This document shows positions 34,970 through 43,705 of a DNA stretch of 64,000 nucleotides, one piece after another. The notes beneath the pieces are model-generated. The model was not told the DNA's origin. It made no database searches and was given only the letters and a program-made list of their open reading frames with translations. A program made the position numbers and the translations under genes. Origin of the DNA: Natronococcus roseus (lineage in GTDB: Archaea; Halobacteriota; Halobacteria; Halobacteriales; Natrialbaceae). The DNA lies in assembly GCF_043677095.1 (NCBI RefSeq), contig NZ_JBHLJR010000003.1, positions 496,001 through 560,000 of the forward strand, given 5' to 3'. The number at the start of each line of letters is the position of its first letter. Position 1 is the first letter of the stretch.

Positions 34970-35948
34970 GATACGTTTCCTCTCTATCGTCAGTTCGTTC
35001 GAGGGATAACTCCGTCGCATCGCGTCCCCGCTCCTCGAGGACCGCTCGATAACACTCGACGAGGCGGTCGCCCATCGACTCGAGACTCAGTCCGTCGATG
35101 GCCTCGCGACCGTTCGAGCGTCCGGAGCCGGCGAGAACCGACTCGAGTCCTGCCGCGAGCTCGCTGTCGTCGTCGCTGACGACGCAGCTCTCGAGGCCGC
35201 CGATCGTCTCGTCGACGAAACCGACGTCTGTCGAGACGATAGGGACGTTACAGGCGGCGGCCTCCTTGACGGCCATCGGCCCGGCCTCCCGTTTCGACGT
35301 CACGAGCAGCAGGTCGCTCGCGTTCATGTAGTACGGCATCTCTTCGTAGGCGACGCCGTCGATCGCCCGCACCTCGAGATCCGCGTCGGCACGGTCGGCG
35401 AGACGTTCGGCCCGTGGATAGTCCTTCTCGCTTCGATCCGGGTCGTACGGGAACAGCGCGATTCGCTCGTCTTCGTCCCAGCCGACGCGTTCGCGAGCGT
35501 CCTCGCGTGGGATCGGTCTGAACAGTTCCGTATCGATCCCGAACGGAATCTCGACGTGGTCGACGTCGAGTTCGCGTGACATCGCCGGGCTCGGAACGAT
35601 CGTCGCGTCGGCAAACCGGGCGCCGTACCGGCTGATCGTCTCGAGCCAGCCCATGTCGCTCATCAGGTCGGTACCCCAGAGACTCAGCACCACCGGACGC
35701 GTCGGCTGGGCGAGTGCAAACGGTGCGACGAGACCGTAGTGTCCGTGAACGATGTCGTAGTCGTCCGCCCAGACGTGAGAGAGCACCTTCGGATGAAACC
35801 GGAGGTAGTCGATCGGCGTTCGAGGCGATTCGGCCGTGTAATCGCCCGGTACGCCGACGACGGTACAGTCGATCCCTCGGTTTTCGAGGACCGAGATCTG
35901 TTGTTCGAAGAACGAACGTGTGGTAGTGATGAGGTGGAGTACGTGCAT
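34959..35948 (-). CDS. Family 4 glycosyltransferase
   Basis: 329-residue GT4 retaining transferase with two Rossmann halves, cytoplasmic, using a nucleotide sugar. The N-terminal half has MHVLHLITTTRSFFEQQI and DIVHGHYGLVAPFAL; the C-terminal half has SKREAGPMAVKEAAACNVPIVSTDVGFVDE, the E-x7-E donor-binding motif region. It lacks the long insertions of some family members. It starts 6 bases after the DUF354 stop and overlaps the next gene, forming a three-gene operon. The sugar is unknown. Confidence 0.88.
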   Translation of the reverse strand: MHVLHLITTTRSFFEQQISVLENRGIDCTVVGVPGDYTAESPRTPIDYLRFHPKVLSHVWADDYDIVHGHYGLVAPFALAQPTRPVVLSLWGTDLMSDMGWLETISRYGARFADATIVPSPAMSRELDVDHVEIPFGIDTELFRPIPREDARERVGWDEDERIALFPYDPDRSEKDYPRAERLADRADADLEVRAIDGVAYEEMPYYMNASDLLLVTSKREAGPMAVKEAAACNVPIVSTDVGFVDETIGGLESCVVSDDDSELAAGLESVLAGSGRSNGREAIDGLSLESMGDRLVECYRAVLEERGRDATELSLERTDDREETYHGI

Positions 35949-35954
35949 ATCGTG

Positions 35955-37022
35955 TCAGTCGGCGTTGGCGGCAACTGTCGCTCGGTCCGGGTCGGTCGTC
36001 AGGACGGTCTCGAGTTCCCGGACGATGACGTCGGTGACGTCGACGCGGTCGGCGAGCAACCGATCTCGTCGACGCTGCCAGGTCTCCTCGTCGCGGCTTT
36101 CGATGATCGACACCGCTTTCTCGAGCGAGCGGGCGTGGCGGTCCTCGTCGTTGAAGTTGAACACGAGCCCGTACTCCTCCTCGAGCTCTTGCATGTAGCC
36201 CAGCGAGAGGGAGTTCACGTAGACCGCAGGGGTTCCGAGTATCGCAGCCTCGGCGGCCGTCGTTGCACCCTCGCCGACGAAACAGTCCGCGTACGCGAGC
36301 AGGTCGTGTATCTGATCCGGCGACGTCGTCATCCGGTTGGCTTCGAGTTCGTCGGGAAGGGGAACCTCCGAGGTGATCAGCACCGTCGCCCCGGCGTCCT
36401 CGAGCCGCTGGACGGCCTCTATCGGATCGTTGAACCCTCCCTGACCCATGTCGTGTGAGGAGTCCCAGCTACTCAACCGCATCACGACGAAGGTGTCGTC
36501 CGGCTCCAATCCGGCTTCCTCGAGAACCGTCGGATCGGGTTCGAACCGGTCGGGGTGGAGGTAGGCGAGTTCGTGGTAGCCGGGGTACTCGACCTTCTTC
36601 GATCCGATATCGCCGTCGTAACACTCCGGTGTACAGATGATGTCGGCGAACGGGTACGCGAGCATCTTGATGAGCGTCGCGTGTTCGGTGTCGTAGAAGA
36701 CGACGCTTTTCGCGCCGACGAGCTTTGCGACGTGAGTCGCGGCGGGGCCACCGATGGCCGTAATAACGTCAGGCTTGATCTTCCGCGCCCGGGCCAGCAG
36801 TCGCGCCTCGTAGGTCGCCTGTACCCTCGCGAGCGAGAACAGGGAGTCGGACTCGCCGGCCAAAATCTCGTGGTCGATATCGTAGGACTCGAGTAGATCC
36901 CTGACGACTTCGTTCTCCCGGGCGAAGACGTAGACGTCGTTCCCATCCGCCTCGAGCTCCGTGATAGCGTGTTTGAAAAAGTGGACGTGAGCTGGGTGTT
37001 GGATCGTTACGATGACGCGCAT
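35955..37022 (-). CDS. DUF354 protein, WecB/GT-B-fold, glycan cluster
   Basis: 355-residue cytoplasmic protein of the DUF354 family, which has a GT-B-like double Rossmann fold similar to UDP-GlcNAc 2-epimerase. The start MRVIVTIQHPAHVHFFKHAI and later GEGATTAAEAAILGTPAVYVNSLSLGYM are the family hallmarks. DUF354 genes are found beside archaeal and bacterial surface sugar genes; whether it is an epimerase or transferase is not known. First gene of the operon with the GT4 and the large membrane protein. Complete. Confidence 0.85.
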   Translation of the reverse strand: MRVIVTIQHPAHVHFFKHAITELEADGNDVYVFARENEVVRDLLESYDIDHEILAGESDSLFSLARVQATYEARLLARARKIKPDVITAIGGPAATHVAKLVGAKSVVFYDTEHATLIKMLAYPFADIICTPECYDGDIGSKKVEYPGYHELAYLHPDRFEPDPTVLEEAGLEPDDTFVVMRLSSWDSSHDMGQGGFNDPIEAVQRLEDAGATVLITSEVPLPDELEANRMTTSPDQIHDLLAYADCFVGEGATTAAEAAILGTPAVYVNSLSLGYMQELEEEYGLVFNFNDEDRHARSLEKAVSIIESRDEETWQRRRDRLLADRVDVTDVIVRELETVLTTDPDRATVAANAD

Positions 37023-37168
37023 CTATCGGCTCACCCTACTCGTACTGTTCCTCGTCGTGTCGATTTCCGTCGCTGTCGGGAGGACGGTGACCTTCGTATC
37101 GAGTGCGAACGCCGACGCCGATAATTTCCTCGGTCGCGTCCCGCCTCGGATCGTATGACCGCGGTACA

Positions 37169-38542
37169 TTATATTCTCCTGTAACTGAAGCCCTGATCCG
37201 TTGCATCGTCGGCGTCGAACGCCCCGGGGATATCGACCAGCGCGGGGGACTCGTTGAGCGCCGTCGCCATCGTCCCGAGGTCGAGTTCGTCGAACGCCGC
37301 GTGCGGAGTCGCCATGAGGACGCCGTCGAAGCCCGCAAACGAGAGCGAGTCCTGTACGTCGATGCCGAACGCCTGGGTGACGGCGTCGTTGTCCGCGTGG
37401 GGATCGTAACCGACGACGTCGACGTCGAACTGCTGGAGCCGATCGATCACGTTCGCGATCTTCGAACTTCGGATATCTCCGACGTCCGGCTTGTACGAGA
37501 GTCCGAGCACGAGTATCCGACTCTCACAGAGGGCCTTGTGTCCGTCGTTGAGTGCCTTGATCGTAAGCTCGGAGATGTGATCCGGCATCGACTCGTTGAC
37601 GTTCCGGCTCGTAAGAATCAGTTCCGGATCGGCACCGGCCTGTTTCGCCCGGTGGGCGAAGAAGTACGGGTCGACCGGAATACAGTGGCCGCCGACCAGT
37701 CCGGGCTGGTAGTCATGGAAGTTCCACTTCGTCCCCGCGGCCTCGAGCACGTCGTGCGTGTCGATCCCCATCTCCTCGAGAGCCATCGAAAGCTCGTTCA
37801 TCAGCGCGATGTTGACGTCGCGCTGGACGTTTTCGATGACCTTGCACGCCTCCGCGACTTCGATCGACGGCGCCCGGTGGACGCCCGCGTCGACGACGGA
37901 CTCGTACAGCGTCGCGACGTCCTCGAGGACGGTATCGTCCTGTCCACCGACGACCTTGACGACGCTGTCGAGCGAGTGCTCGCCGTCGCCGGGGGTCGCT
38001 CGCTCGGGCGAGTACGCGAGATAGAAGTCCTCGCCGGCCTCGAGTCCGGATGCGTCCTCGATGGCCGGGGCGAACTCCTCGCGCGTGACCCCCGGATACA
38101 CCGTCGACTCGAGGATTACCGTCGTTCCACGCGTCAGGTGTGTGCCGACGGTCTCGGCGGCGCTTTCGATGAACGCGAGATTCGGGCGTTCGCCCTCGAC
38201 GGGCGTCGGGACCGTAACGAGCACGTAGTCGGCGTCGCGTACCGCGGCCGAGTCGGTCGTGTAGCTGATGTCACCGTCGAGGATTGCTTCGTCCGAGAGA
38301 TCCCCGGTCGTATCGACCCCGTTCTGTAGCGTCTGGACCTTCGAGTCGTCGACGTCGAAACCGACGACGTGGTAGTTTGCCTGTGCGAACCCGACCGCGA
38401 GCGGGAGCCCGACGTAGCCGAGCCCGACGACACAGACTGTCGCATCTCGAAGGCTTCCCTCTGCCGACTGGGTGAGTCCGTCCGGCCGATCGCTCTCTGG
38501 TCCGTCAGTTCGTCTCTCGGTGTCGCTGAGTGGTGGGGTCAT
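37169..38542 (-). CDS. UDP-N-acetyl-hexosamine 6-dehydrogenase (WbpA/WecC/TviB type)
   Basis: 457-residue NAD-dependent enzyme oxidising C6 of a UDP-HexNAc to the uronate in two steps. The NAD-binding GLGYVG is at 40-45, the central domain has VENVQRDVNIALMNELS, and the catalytic Cys287 lies in GGHCIPVDPYF. The C-terminal UDP-binding domain includes LGLSYKPDVGDIR. The 30-residue polar leader before ATVCVVGLGYVG is unusual but the ATG at 38542 is the only good start. The specific sugar (GlcNAc, ManNAc or GalNAc) is not readable from sequence. Supplies the acidic sugar for the surface polymer. Confidence 0.9.
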   Translation of the reverse strand: MTPPLSDTERRTDGPESDRPDGLTQSAEGSLRDATVCVVGLGYVGLPLAVGFAQANYHVVGFDVDDSKVQTLQNGVDTTGDLSDEAILDGDISYTTDSAAVRDADYVLVTVPTPVEGERPNLAFIESAAETVGTHLTRGTTVILESTVYPGVTREEFAPAIEDASGLEAGEDFYLAYSPERATPGDGEHSLDSVVKVVGGQDDTVLEDVATLYESVVDAGVHRAPSIEVAEACKVIENVQRDVNIALMNELSMALEEMGIDTHDVLEAAGTKWNFHDYQPGLVGGHCIPVDPYFFAHRAKQAGADPELILTSRNVNESMPDHISELTIKALNDGHKALCESRILVLGLSYKPDVGDIRSSKIANVIDRLQQFDVDVVGYDPHADNDAVTQAFGIDVQDSLSFAGFDGVLMATPHAAFDELDLGTMATALNESPALVDIPGAFDADDATDQGFSYRRI

Positions 38543-38883
38543 GGTGGTGTGTCACGTGCCCGACGCCGCCGACGACGCGCGTCGGAGTCTGTGTGCCAGA
38601 CGCCCTCGAGACGGCTGACACGCTTCACTCGAACACAGACAATCTCATCGGTTTACTATAGAGCCGATAAACTGCCCCGTCACACGTCGTTCGGATTCGT
38701 CAACAGTCTAGCTCCCTCTTGACCCTCACTCAGCCTTGGTTTCGCTTCTCAGACCCTGTTATCTTATTTCGCTGTTAAGCAAATCTGTTTGACCGCATAA
38801 TGAAGTTGGATGTCATATTGTGTGCTAATACGACCGATGTGAATATGTTCTCTCACGGTCGGTCATACCCGAGTCTAGCAACC
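38543..38883. other. Divergent intergenic region
   Basis: No gene. Contains TATA-like boxes on both sides: GGTTTACTATAGAG at about 38650-38663 and CTTATTTC at 38763-38770. The second would place transcription start near 38793, just before an alternative ATG at 38800 of the downstream regulator. Confidence 0.4.
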
Positions 38884-39531
38884 ATGGAGCCCAGAACGAT
38901 CGATACCGTATCCGAATCCGTCTCTAGCGACGTACTGGTTACCGTCGGCGAGGTACACGTAGCCGCGTTCATCTCGTCGCCCGACGGCGCAACAGTCCGG
39001 TCAGCAGCGGCGTCTCTCGCTGCCAGCATCAGTGTCTCTCAACCCGTCCAGTTTCTGGGCGGGACGCCGATCTGGGAACTCGCACTGGTCGGCGCTGCAG
39101 TGGTGATCATCGGCGTACTCATCGGAGCTCGCCTCCTCGAGGCGCTCTCGAACCGCGATGTTACGCTCGACCCTGCGGCGTTGGTGTCTTCCGACGACGA
39201 CGAACGGGACGACGAACCGACGGAGGAAGAGCCGACCCACACGTACGAGACGTACATTTCACCGGACACACCCGATGAACTTCTAAGCGACAGGGGACAG
39301 ATTATCCGGATACTCGTCGAGAACGACGGCAGGACGTACCAGTATCGGATCGTCGAAGAAACCGGCTGGTCGAAGTCCAAAGTCAGCCGGCTGCTCTCGG
39401 AGATGCACGATCGAGGGGAAATCGGCAAGGTCTCGGTCGGTCGCGAGAACGCGATCGTTCTCGCCGACCACGGACCTGGGGGCTCACCGGAGACCGACGA
39501 CCCGTCGGTAACGGTTACAAAGTCTCCGTAG
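38884..39531 (+). CDS. Membrane-anchored winged-helix regulator (DUF7343/MarR-like)
   Basis: 215-residue protein from the ATG at 38884. Residues 1-75 may lie outside the cell; a membrane segment follows at about 77-100 (PIWELALVGAAVVIIGVLIGARLL). An acidic linker (105-135) leads to a winged helix at about 140-200 (QIIRILVENDGRTYQYRIVEE, WSKSKVSRLLSEMHDRGEIGKV). This order (outer domain, membrane, cytoplasmic wHTH) is common for haloarchaeal surface-linked regulators. A promoter at 38763 would also permit the ATG at 38800, adding 28 residues. Sits between the UDP-sugar dehydrogenase and glmS. Confidence 0.72.
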   Translation: MEPRTIDTVSESVSSDVLVTVGEVHVAAFISSPDGATVRSAAASLAASISVSQPVQFLGGTPIWELALVGAAVVIIGVLIGARLLEALSNRDVTLDPAALVSSDDDERDDEPTEEEPTHTYETYISPDTPDELLSDRGQIIRILVENDGRTYQYRIVEETGWSKSKVSRLLSEMHDRGEIGKVSVGRENAIVLADHGPGGSPETDDPSVTVTKSP

Positions 39532-40075
39532 GAGCCGACGGAGCCGACGTCGCTGGGTATCTTCTCTCGCGTTTCAATAAATACGCCGACGAACCTCGTT
39601 TTGGCCGCTGTCCTCCCTACTGACCGATTCTAGACGTGTTTACGAACCGGCCATGCTGGCACGCTTAGTGGTCGAATAAGGATGCGTCGTGTCTCTGCAA
39701 CAAAGTGCAGCCGTTCGATCGAGACTCCGGTTCGTCTCGTTGTGGTTAGTCAGTTACCGTTCTCCGAACTGCCGAACGTGGCCTATCGTGCGCTCTCACT
39801 GCACGATAAGATAATATTACTGATGAGACGCGGAGAAATGGTGAAACGGGACGTCCGTTAGTGGTTATCCGATCCATAGTAATGGGCTATGTCGGCAACG
39901 TATCGGGTAACGCCGGGTCGATGTGCAGGGACAGAAGACCCGGGAGGATTAGATCTATGACACGTTACAGAACTGCACGCCGTAGCGGCGTACCGAACCG
40001 ACGTTCGACCGACCCGGCCCGCTCTGTTTGTGGCCCCTCCTCGGTTGCCGGAGCCGTCCCGGAGGTACTCGGATA
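39532..40075. other. 544-base gap before glmS
   Basis: No gene recognised. AT-rich AAGATAATATTACTG at about 39807-39821 and GATTAGATCTATGAC at about 39947-39961 could be promoters, so the glmS message may carry a leader of 90 bases or more. No known riboswitch was recognised; the glmS ribozyme of Gram-positive bacteria is not expected. Confidence 0.4.
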
Positions 40076-41881
40076 ATGTGTGGTATCATTGCACGAATCG
40101 GATCCGATGACGCGGCCGACACGTTGCTGACGGGACTCGAAAACCTCGAGTACCGCGGCTACGACTCTGCGGGGATCGCGGTCCAGAACGGTTCGGGTGT
40201 GAAGGTGCACAAGACGTCCGGCGAGGTTTCGGACCTCAAATCGAAGCTGAACTACCTGCCGACCGGTAACGTCGGCATTGGCCACACCCGCTGGAGTACT
40301 CACGGTCCGCCGACCGAAGAAAACGCACACCCCCACACCGACTCCGCCGGTGACGTCGCCGTCGTTCACAACGGCGTCATCGACAACTACGCGGAGCTTC
40401 GGACGGAACTGGCGGAGAAGGGACACGTCTTCCAGAGCGATACGGACACCGAGGTCATCCCGCACCTGATCAACGAGTACCGACAGAAGCTGCCGACCGA
40501 GGCCGCGGTGCGCAAGGCAGTCGAGACGCTCGAGGGAAGCTACGCGATCGCGGCGATCGTCGAGGACGAAGACCGCGTCTACGCGGCGCGAAAGGGATCC
40601 CCCCTGGTACTCGGCCTCGGAACCGACGACTGGTTCCTCGCCAGCGACGTTCCAGCCTTCCTCGATTACACCGACGAGGTCATCTACCTCGAGGACGGCG
40701 ATGTCGTCGTTCTCGAGCCCGAATCCTACGAGATTACCGATCTCGAGGGTGAGCCGGTTCACCGCGAGACCGACATCGTCGACTGGGACCCAGAAGACGC
40801 CGGTAAGGGTGAGTACGACCACTACATGAAAAAGGAGATCCACGGCCAGCCGACCTCGCTCGCGAACACGATCGAGGGTCGCGTCGAGGATGGCGAGGTC
40901 GACATCGAGTCGCTGCCCGCCGGCTCCTTTACGAACGTCGAAGAGGTCCAGTTCGTCGCCTGCGGGACCTCGTACCACGCTGCGCTGTACGGCGCCCAGC
41001 TGCTGAAGGCGTCGGATATCCGCGCGGAAGTGATCCGTGCGAGCGAGTACGACTCCGCCTCGGGCCCCGTCGACGAGAACACCCTGACCATCGCAGTTAC
41101 GCAAAGCGGTGAAACCGCCGACACGCTGCAGGCGATCCGCAAAGCGGCTGACCGCGGTGCACGAACGCTGGCGGTTACGAACGTCGTCGGCTCGACGATC
41201 GCCCGCGAGACCGACGACGCGATGTACATCCGCGCCGGCCCCGAGGTTGGGGTCGCCGCGACGAAGACGTTCTCCTCGCAGGCGGTCTCGCTTGCGCTGG
41301 TCAGCCAGCGTATCGCGGCCGACGTCCCCCACGCCGACCAGGTCGACGACGTCGACGTCATGCTCGAGAGCCTCGAGGACCTCCCGGCGCAGGTCGAGGA
41401 GATCCTCGAGACTACCGACGCCGAACGACTGGCGAAGCAGTACATCGAAAGTGACGCCTTCTTCTTCATCGGCAACGGGCTCGGCCACCCCGTTGCGCTC
41501 GAGGGAGCTCTGAAGTTCAAGGAGATCACGTACGAGCACGCCGAGGGGTTCGCCTCCGGCCAGCTCAAACACGGTCCCCTGGCGCTCGTCACGGAACGAA
41601 CCCCGGTCTTTGCGGTCTGTACCGGCGGCGACGACGGCAAAACGAAGACGAACGCGATCGAGGCACAGACCCGAGGCGCGTCGATCGTCGCCGTCTCGCC
41701 GGACGACCACCCCGTCGTCGACGCGGCCGAGGCCCACCTCTCGGTTCCGGACACGCATCCCGTCTGGGCCGGGCTGCTCGCGAACGTCCAACTGCAGTTG
41801 GTCTCGTACTACGCTGCGGATCTGCTCGACCGACCGATCGACAAGCCGCGCAACCTGGCAAAGAGCGTCACGGTCGAGTAG
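40076..41881 (+). CDS. glmS: Glutamine-fructose-6-phosphate aminotransferase (isomerising)
   Basis: Makes glucosamine-6-phosphate from fructose-6-phosphate and glutamine, the first step to UDP-GlcNAc. The ATG at 40076 puts the nucleophile Cys directly after Met (MCGIIARIG), which fixes this start over an upstream in-frame GTG. The N-terminal glutaminase covers 1-220 (TRWSTHG, NGVIDNY, DTDTEVIPHL), followed by two SIS sugar-isomerase domains (about 280-420 and 450-595; CGTSYHAALYGAQ, TQSGETADT). 601 residues is full length. Placed at the end of the polysaccharide region, it probably feeds amino sugar to it. Confidence 0.95.
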   Translation: MCGIIARIGSDDAADTLLTGLENLEYRGYDSAGIAVQNGSGVKVHKTSGEVSDLKSKLNYLPTGNVGIGHTRWSTHGPPTEENAHPHTDSAGDVAVVHNGVIDNYAELRTELAEKGHVFQSDTDTEVIPHLINEYRQKLPTEAAVRKAVETLEGSYAIAAIVEDEDRVYAARKGSPLVLGLGTDDWFLASDVPAFLDYTDEVIYLEDGDVVVLEPESYEITDLEGEPVHRETDIVDWDPEDAGKGEYDHYMKKEIHGQPTSLANTIEGRVEDGEVDIESLPAGSFTNVEEVQFVACGTSYHAALYGAQLLKASDIRAEVIRASEYDSASGPVDENTLTIAVTQSGETADTLQAIRKAADRGARTLAVTNVVGSTIARETDDAMYIRAGPEVGVAATKTFSSQAVSLALVSQRIAADVPHADQVDDVDVMLESLEDLPAQVEEILETTDAERLAKQYIESDAFFFIGNGLGHPVALEGALKFKEITYEHAEGFASGQLKHGPLALVTERTPVFAVCTGGDDGKTKTNAIEAQTRGASIVAVSPDDHPVVDAAEAHLSVPDTHPVWAGLLANVQLQLVSYYAADLLDRPIDKPRNLAKSVTVE

Positions 41882-41957
41882 GACCCGTTCCGATCGATCC
41901 TCCCGCAGTCCCTCGATATACGCTTCTATTTCCCTCCGTCGCAGTCTTCCGATCCTG

Positions 41958-42043
41958 CTATAGTAACAACTGAAACTGTTTGCACACCGATCGCACAGCC
42001 GTCGTGCGATCGGGTGCGCACTGACTTTTAGTGGCTACTATAG
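41958..42043. mobile_element. MITE-like element, copy 3 (86 bp)
   Basis: Third copy of the family: left end CTATAGTAACAACTGAAA, right end (reverse complement) CTATAGTAGCCACTAAAA, with the perfect central hairpin GATCGCAC-AGCCGTC-GTGCGATC. It sits 76 bases after the glmS stop. It is about 95% identical to copy 2. Confidence 0.85.
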
Positions 42044-42609
42044 TGGCTCCCGAGCTCCGAGCCGCGGTTCGGCAACGAATCGAGCGCATCGTCGCCTCGT
42101 CCTCGTGAGCCGTCGGATCGATTCGACTCGACCCGCTTCGGAGCGATGCTACTCTCTTTGCAACGTTCTGCACGAGCGCCGCGTTCGAGACAATCCCGTT
42201 TCGACGCGTGGAGGCGCTACTGGCTCGCGAAGGATCGATGCCAACTCCACGGCAGCAATCACCTGCCCCGGAGACGAGCCGTGTCTCTCGGCCGGCTCTC
42301 TCGGGAGGGCTGCGACAGCCGTTTCGGCGAGTGCTGTCGGAGATCCCCCCGGCGTCGACAACCGTCTGCGGATCGTTCGTTCTCGTTCGAGCGCCGCGAA
42401 GACCACGACCGATCGTCGGGTCGCCCGCTCGAGTTCGGCCTTGATTCCGGATCGTATCCACTACGATTTCCCCGAGGTGTGTTCGGCCGCGTGGCAATTG
42501 CGTTCAGAAACGGCACCCGTCTCGAACGAGACGCAGAACTGAACTCTCGGGTCAAATCACTCTTCGTTCGACGTTCGACTGCGAAAAGGAAGCGCGCTAC
42601 GCTACCGCG
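42044..42609. other. 566-base gap after the MITE
   Basis: No gene could be supported: all frames are Ser/Arg/Pro-rich with no domain and no start with promoter. No tRNA or repeat was found. Confidence 0.45.
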
Positions 42610-43287
42610 TTATTCGAACCAGTTCCCGTCGTCATCATCGTCATCATCGTCGTCGTCGTCATCATCATCGTCGTCGGTGTCGTCGGCATCATCGGCGTCG
42701 GCATCATCGGCGTCGGCATCATCGGCATCGTCGGCATCGTCAGCGTCGTCGTCACCGAATACGTCGTCATCGAACGGCGCATCGTCGTCAACGTCGTCCG
42801 CACCGGTGTCGTCAGCCGGGACGTCGTCAGCGCCGTCGTCACCGGCATCGTCGGCCGCATCATCGTCAGCTCCGGCATCGTCAGCCGCATCATCGTCAGC
42901 TCCGGCATCGTCAGCCGGGGCGTCGTCGGTGTCGTCGTCTCCGGCATCGTCGGCCGCGTCATCGTCTCCAGCATCGTCGGCACCGTCGTCAGCCGGAGCG
43001 TCGTCCGCATCGCCTTCCCCGGCGTCGTCATCACTCTCGTCTACGTCGTCACCGCCCTCGTCCTCGGTCTCAGTCTCGTCGCTCTCGTCGTCGTCGCTCG
43101 GCTCGTCCGGTTGGGTTTCCCCCTCGATTTCCTCGTCGTCTACTCCGGTAATTGCATCGTCAATCCCCGATCCGCTTGCGGCGAGTGCGATTCCGGCGAC
43201 GAGAAACCCGATTCCGGCAACGATCAGGAGAAGCTGGGCACCGGTCGAGACCGAGCGCGTGTTCTGCTGTGGACTCGAGTGACTCAT
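42610..43287 (-). CDS. Membrane-anchored polyacidic repeat protein
   Basis: 225-residue protein with a single N-terminal membrane segment (about 17-38; AQLLLIVAGIGFLVAGIALAA) followed by an almost pure Asp/Ala/Gly/Glu tail, ending in a run of 16 Asp and GNWFE. The tail is made of imperfect repeats such as DDAADDAGADD and DADDADD. Calculated charge is extreme even for a haloarchaeon. It may be an outward brush that holds cations or water, or a slippage-expanded spacer. The ATG at 43287 is chosen because the membrane segment then sits near the N-terminus. It is divergent from orc1/cdc6. Function unknown. Confidence 0.6.
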   Translation of the reverse strand: MSHSSPQQNTRSVSTGAQLLLIVAGIGFLVAGIALAASGSGIDDAITGVDDEEIEGETQPDEPSDDDESDETETEDEGGDDVDESDDDAGEGDADDAPADDGADDAGDDDAADDAGDDDTDDAPADDAGADDDAADDAGADDDAADDAGDDGADDVPADDTGADDVDDDAPFDDDVFGDDDADDADDADDADADDADADDADDTDDDDDDDDDDDDDDDDGNWFE

Positions 43288-43705
43288 ACTACCGGTGTGC
43301 GCTGTGCGGTGCGTTTTCTCTTCCGACACGTTTCTCGTGACCGACGAACTGGTGTCTCATAACGCCGTTGATCGCGACCGGCGTGGCTCGACCGACCAAT
43401 CCGGACGGTCGGCGCCGCTCGCTTCGCGTCGTAGCCGTCCGCCTCGAGAGGAAGGCCTTGCCGGCGCTCGGCCTGATCTCGTGTGTGCCACGACGAGATA
43501 GCTGGTCCCATTGGTGGCTACTTGCGGTGTACGACGTTTCATTATACGGCCGTTAAACGAACCTCGAGATTTCCTCCCTTCGTGTCAGCACCGAAAACGC
43601 GGGCGAGGGAGTAGGCGGTCGAATACACGTGTTCGCGGGGGGACGTTCCGGACACGGAGCCTGCCTCGCAAACAACTAAGTAACTACGACAGCGTGGTGA
43701 AAGTA
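43288..43705. other. 418-base divergent gap upstream of orc1/cdc6
   Basis: No gene. A TATA-like TTCATTATACGG lies at 43537-43548. A G-run with flanking partial inverted repeat (GTGTTC, GCGGGGGGA, GGACAC at about 43629-43656) is present, but no clear pair of haloarchaeal origin-recognition boxes was identified. Confidence 0.35.

Noticed and set aside
39532..40075. glmS ribozyme/riboswitch
   Set aside because: That element is limited to Gram-positive bacteria and no matching core was seen.
39965..41791. 608-codon open frame on the minus strand opposite glmS
   Set aside because: High-GC antisense shadow: the plus strand encodes intact GlmS with all motifs, and the antisense translation has no domain.
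43629..43656. G-run with partial inverted repeat before orc1/cdc6 considered as origin box
   Set aside because: Does not match a haloarchaeal origin-recognition box well and occurs once.
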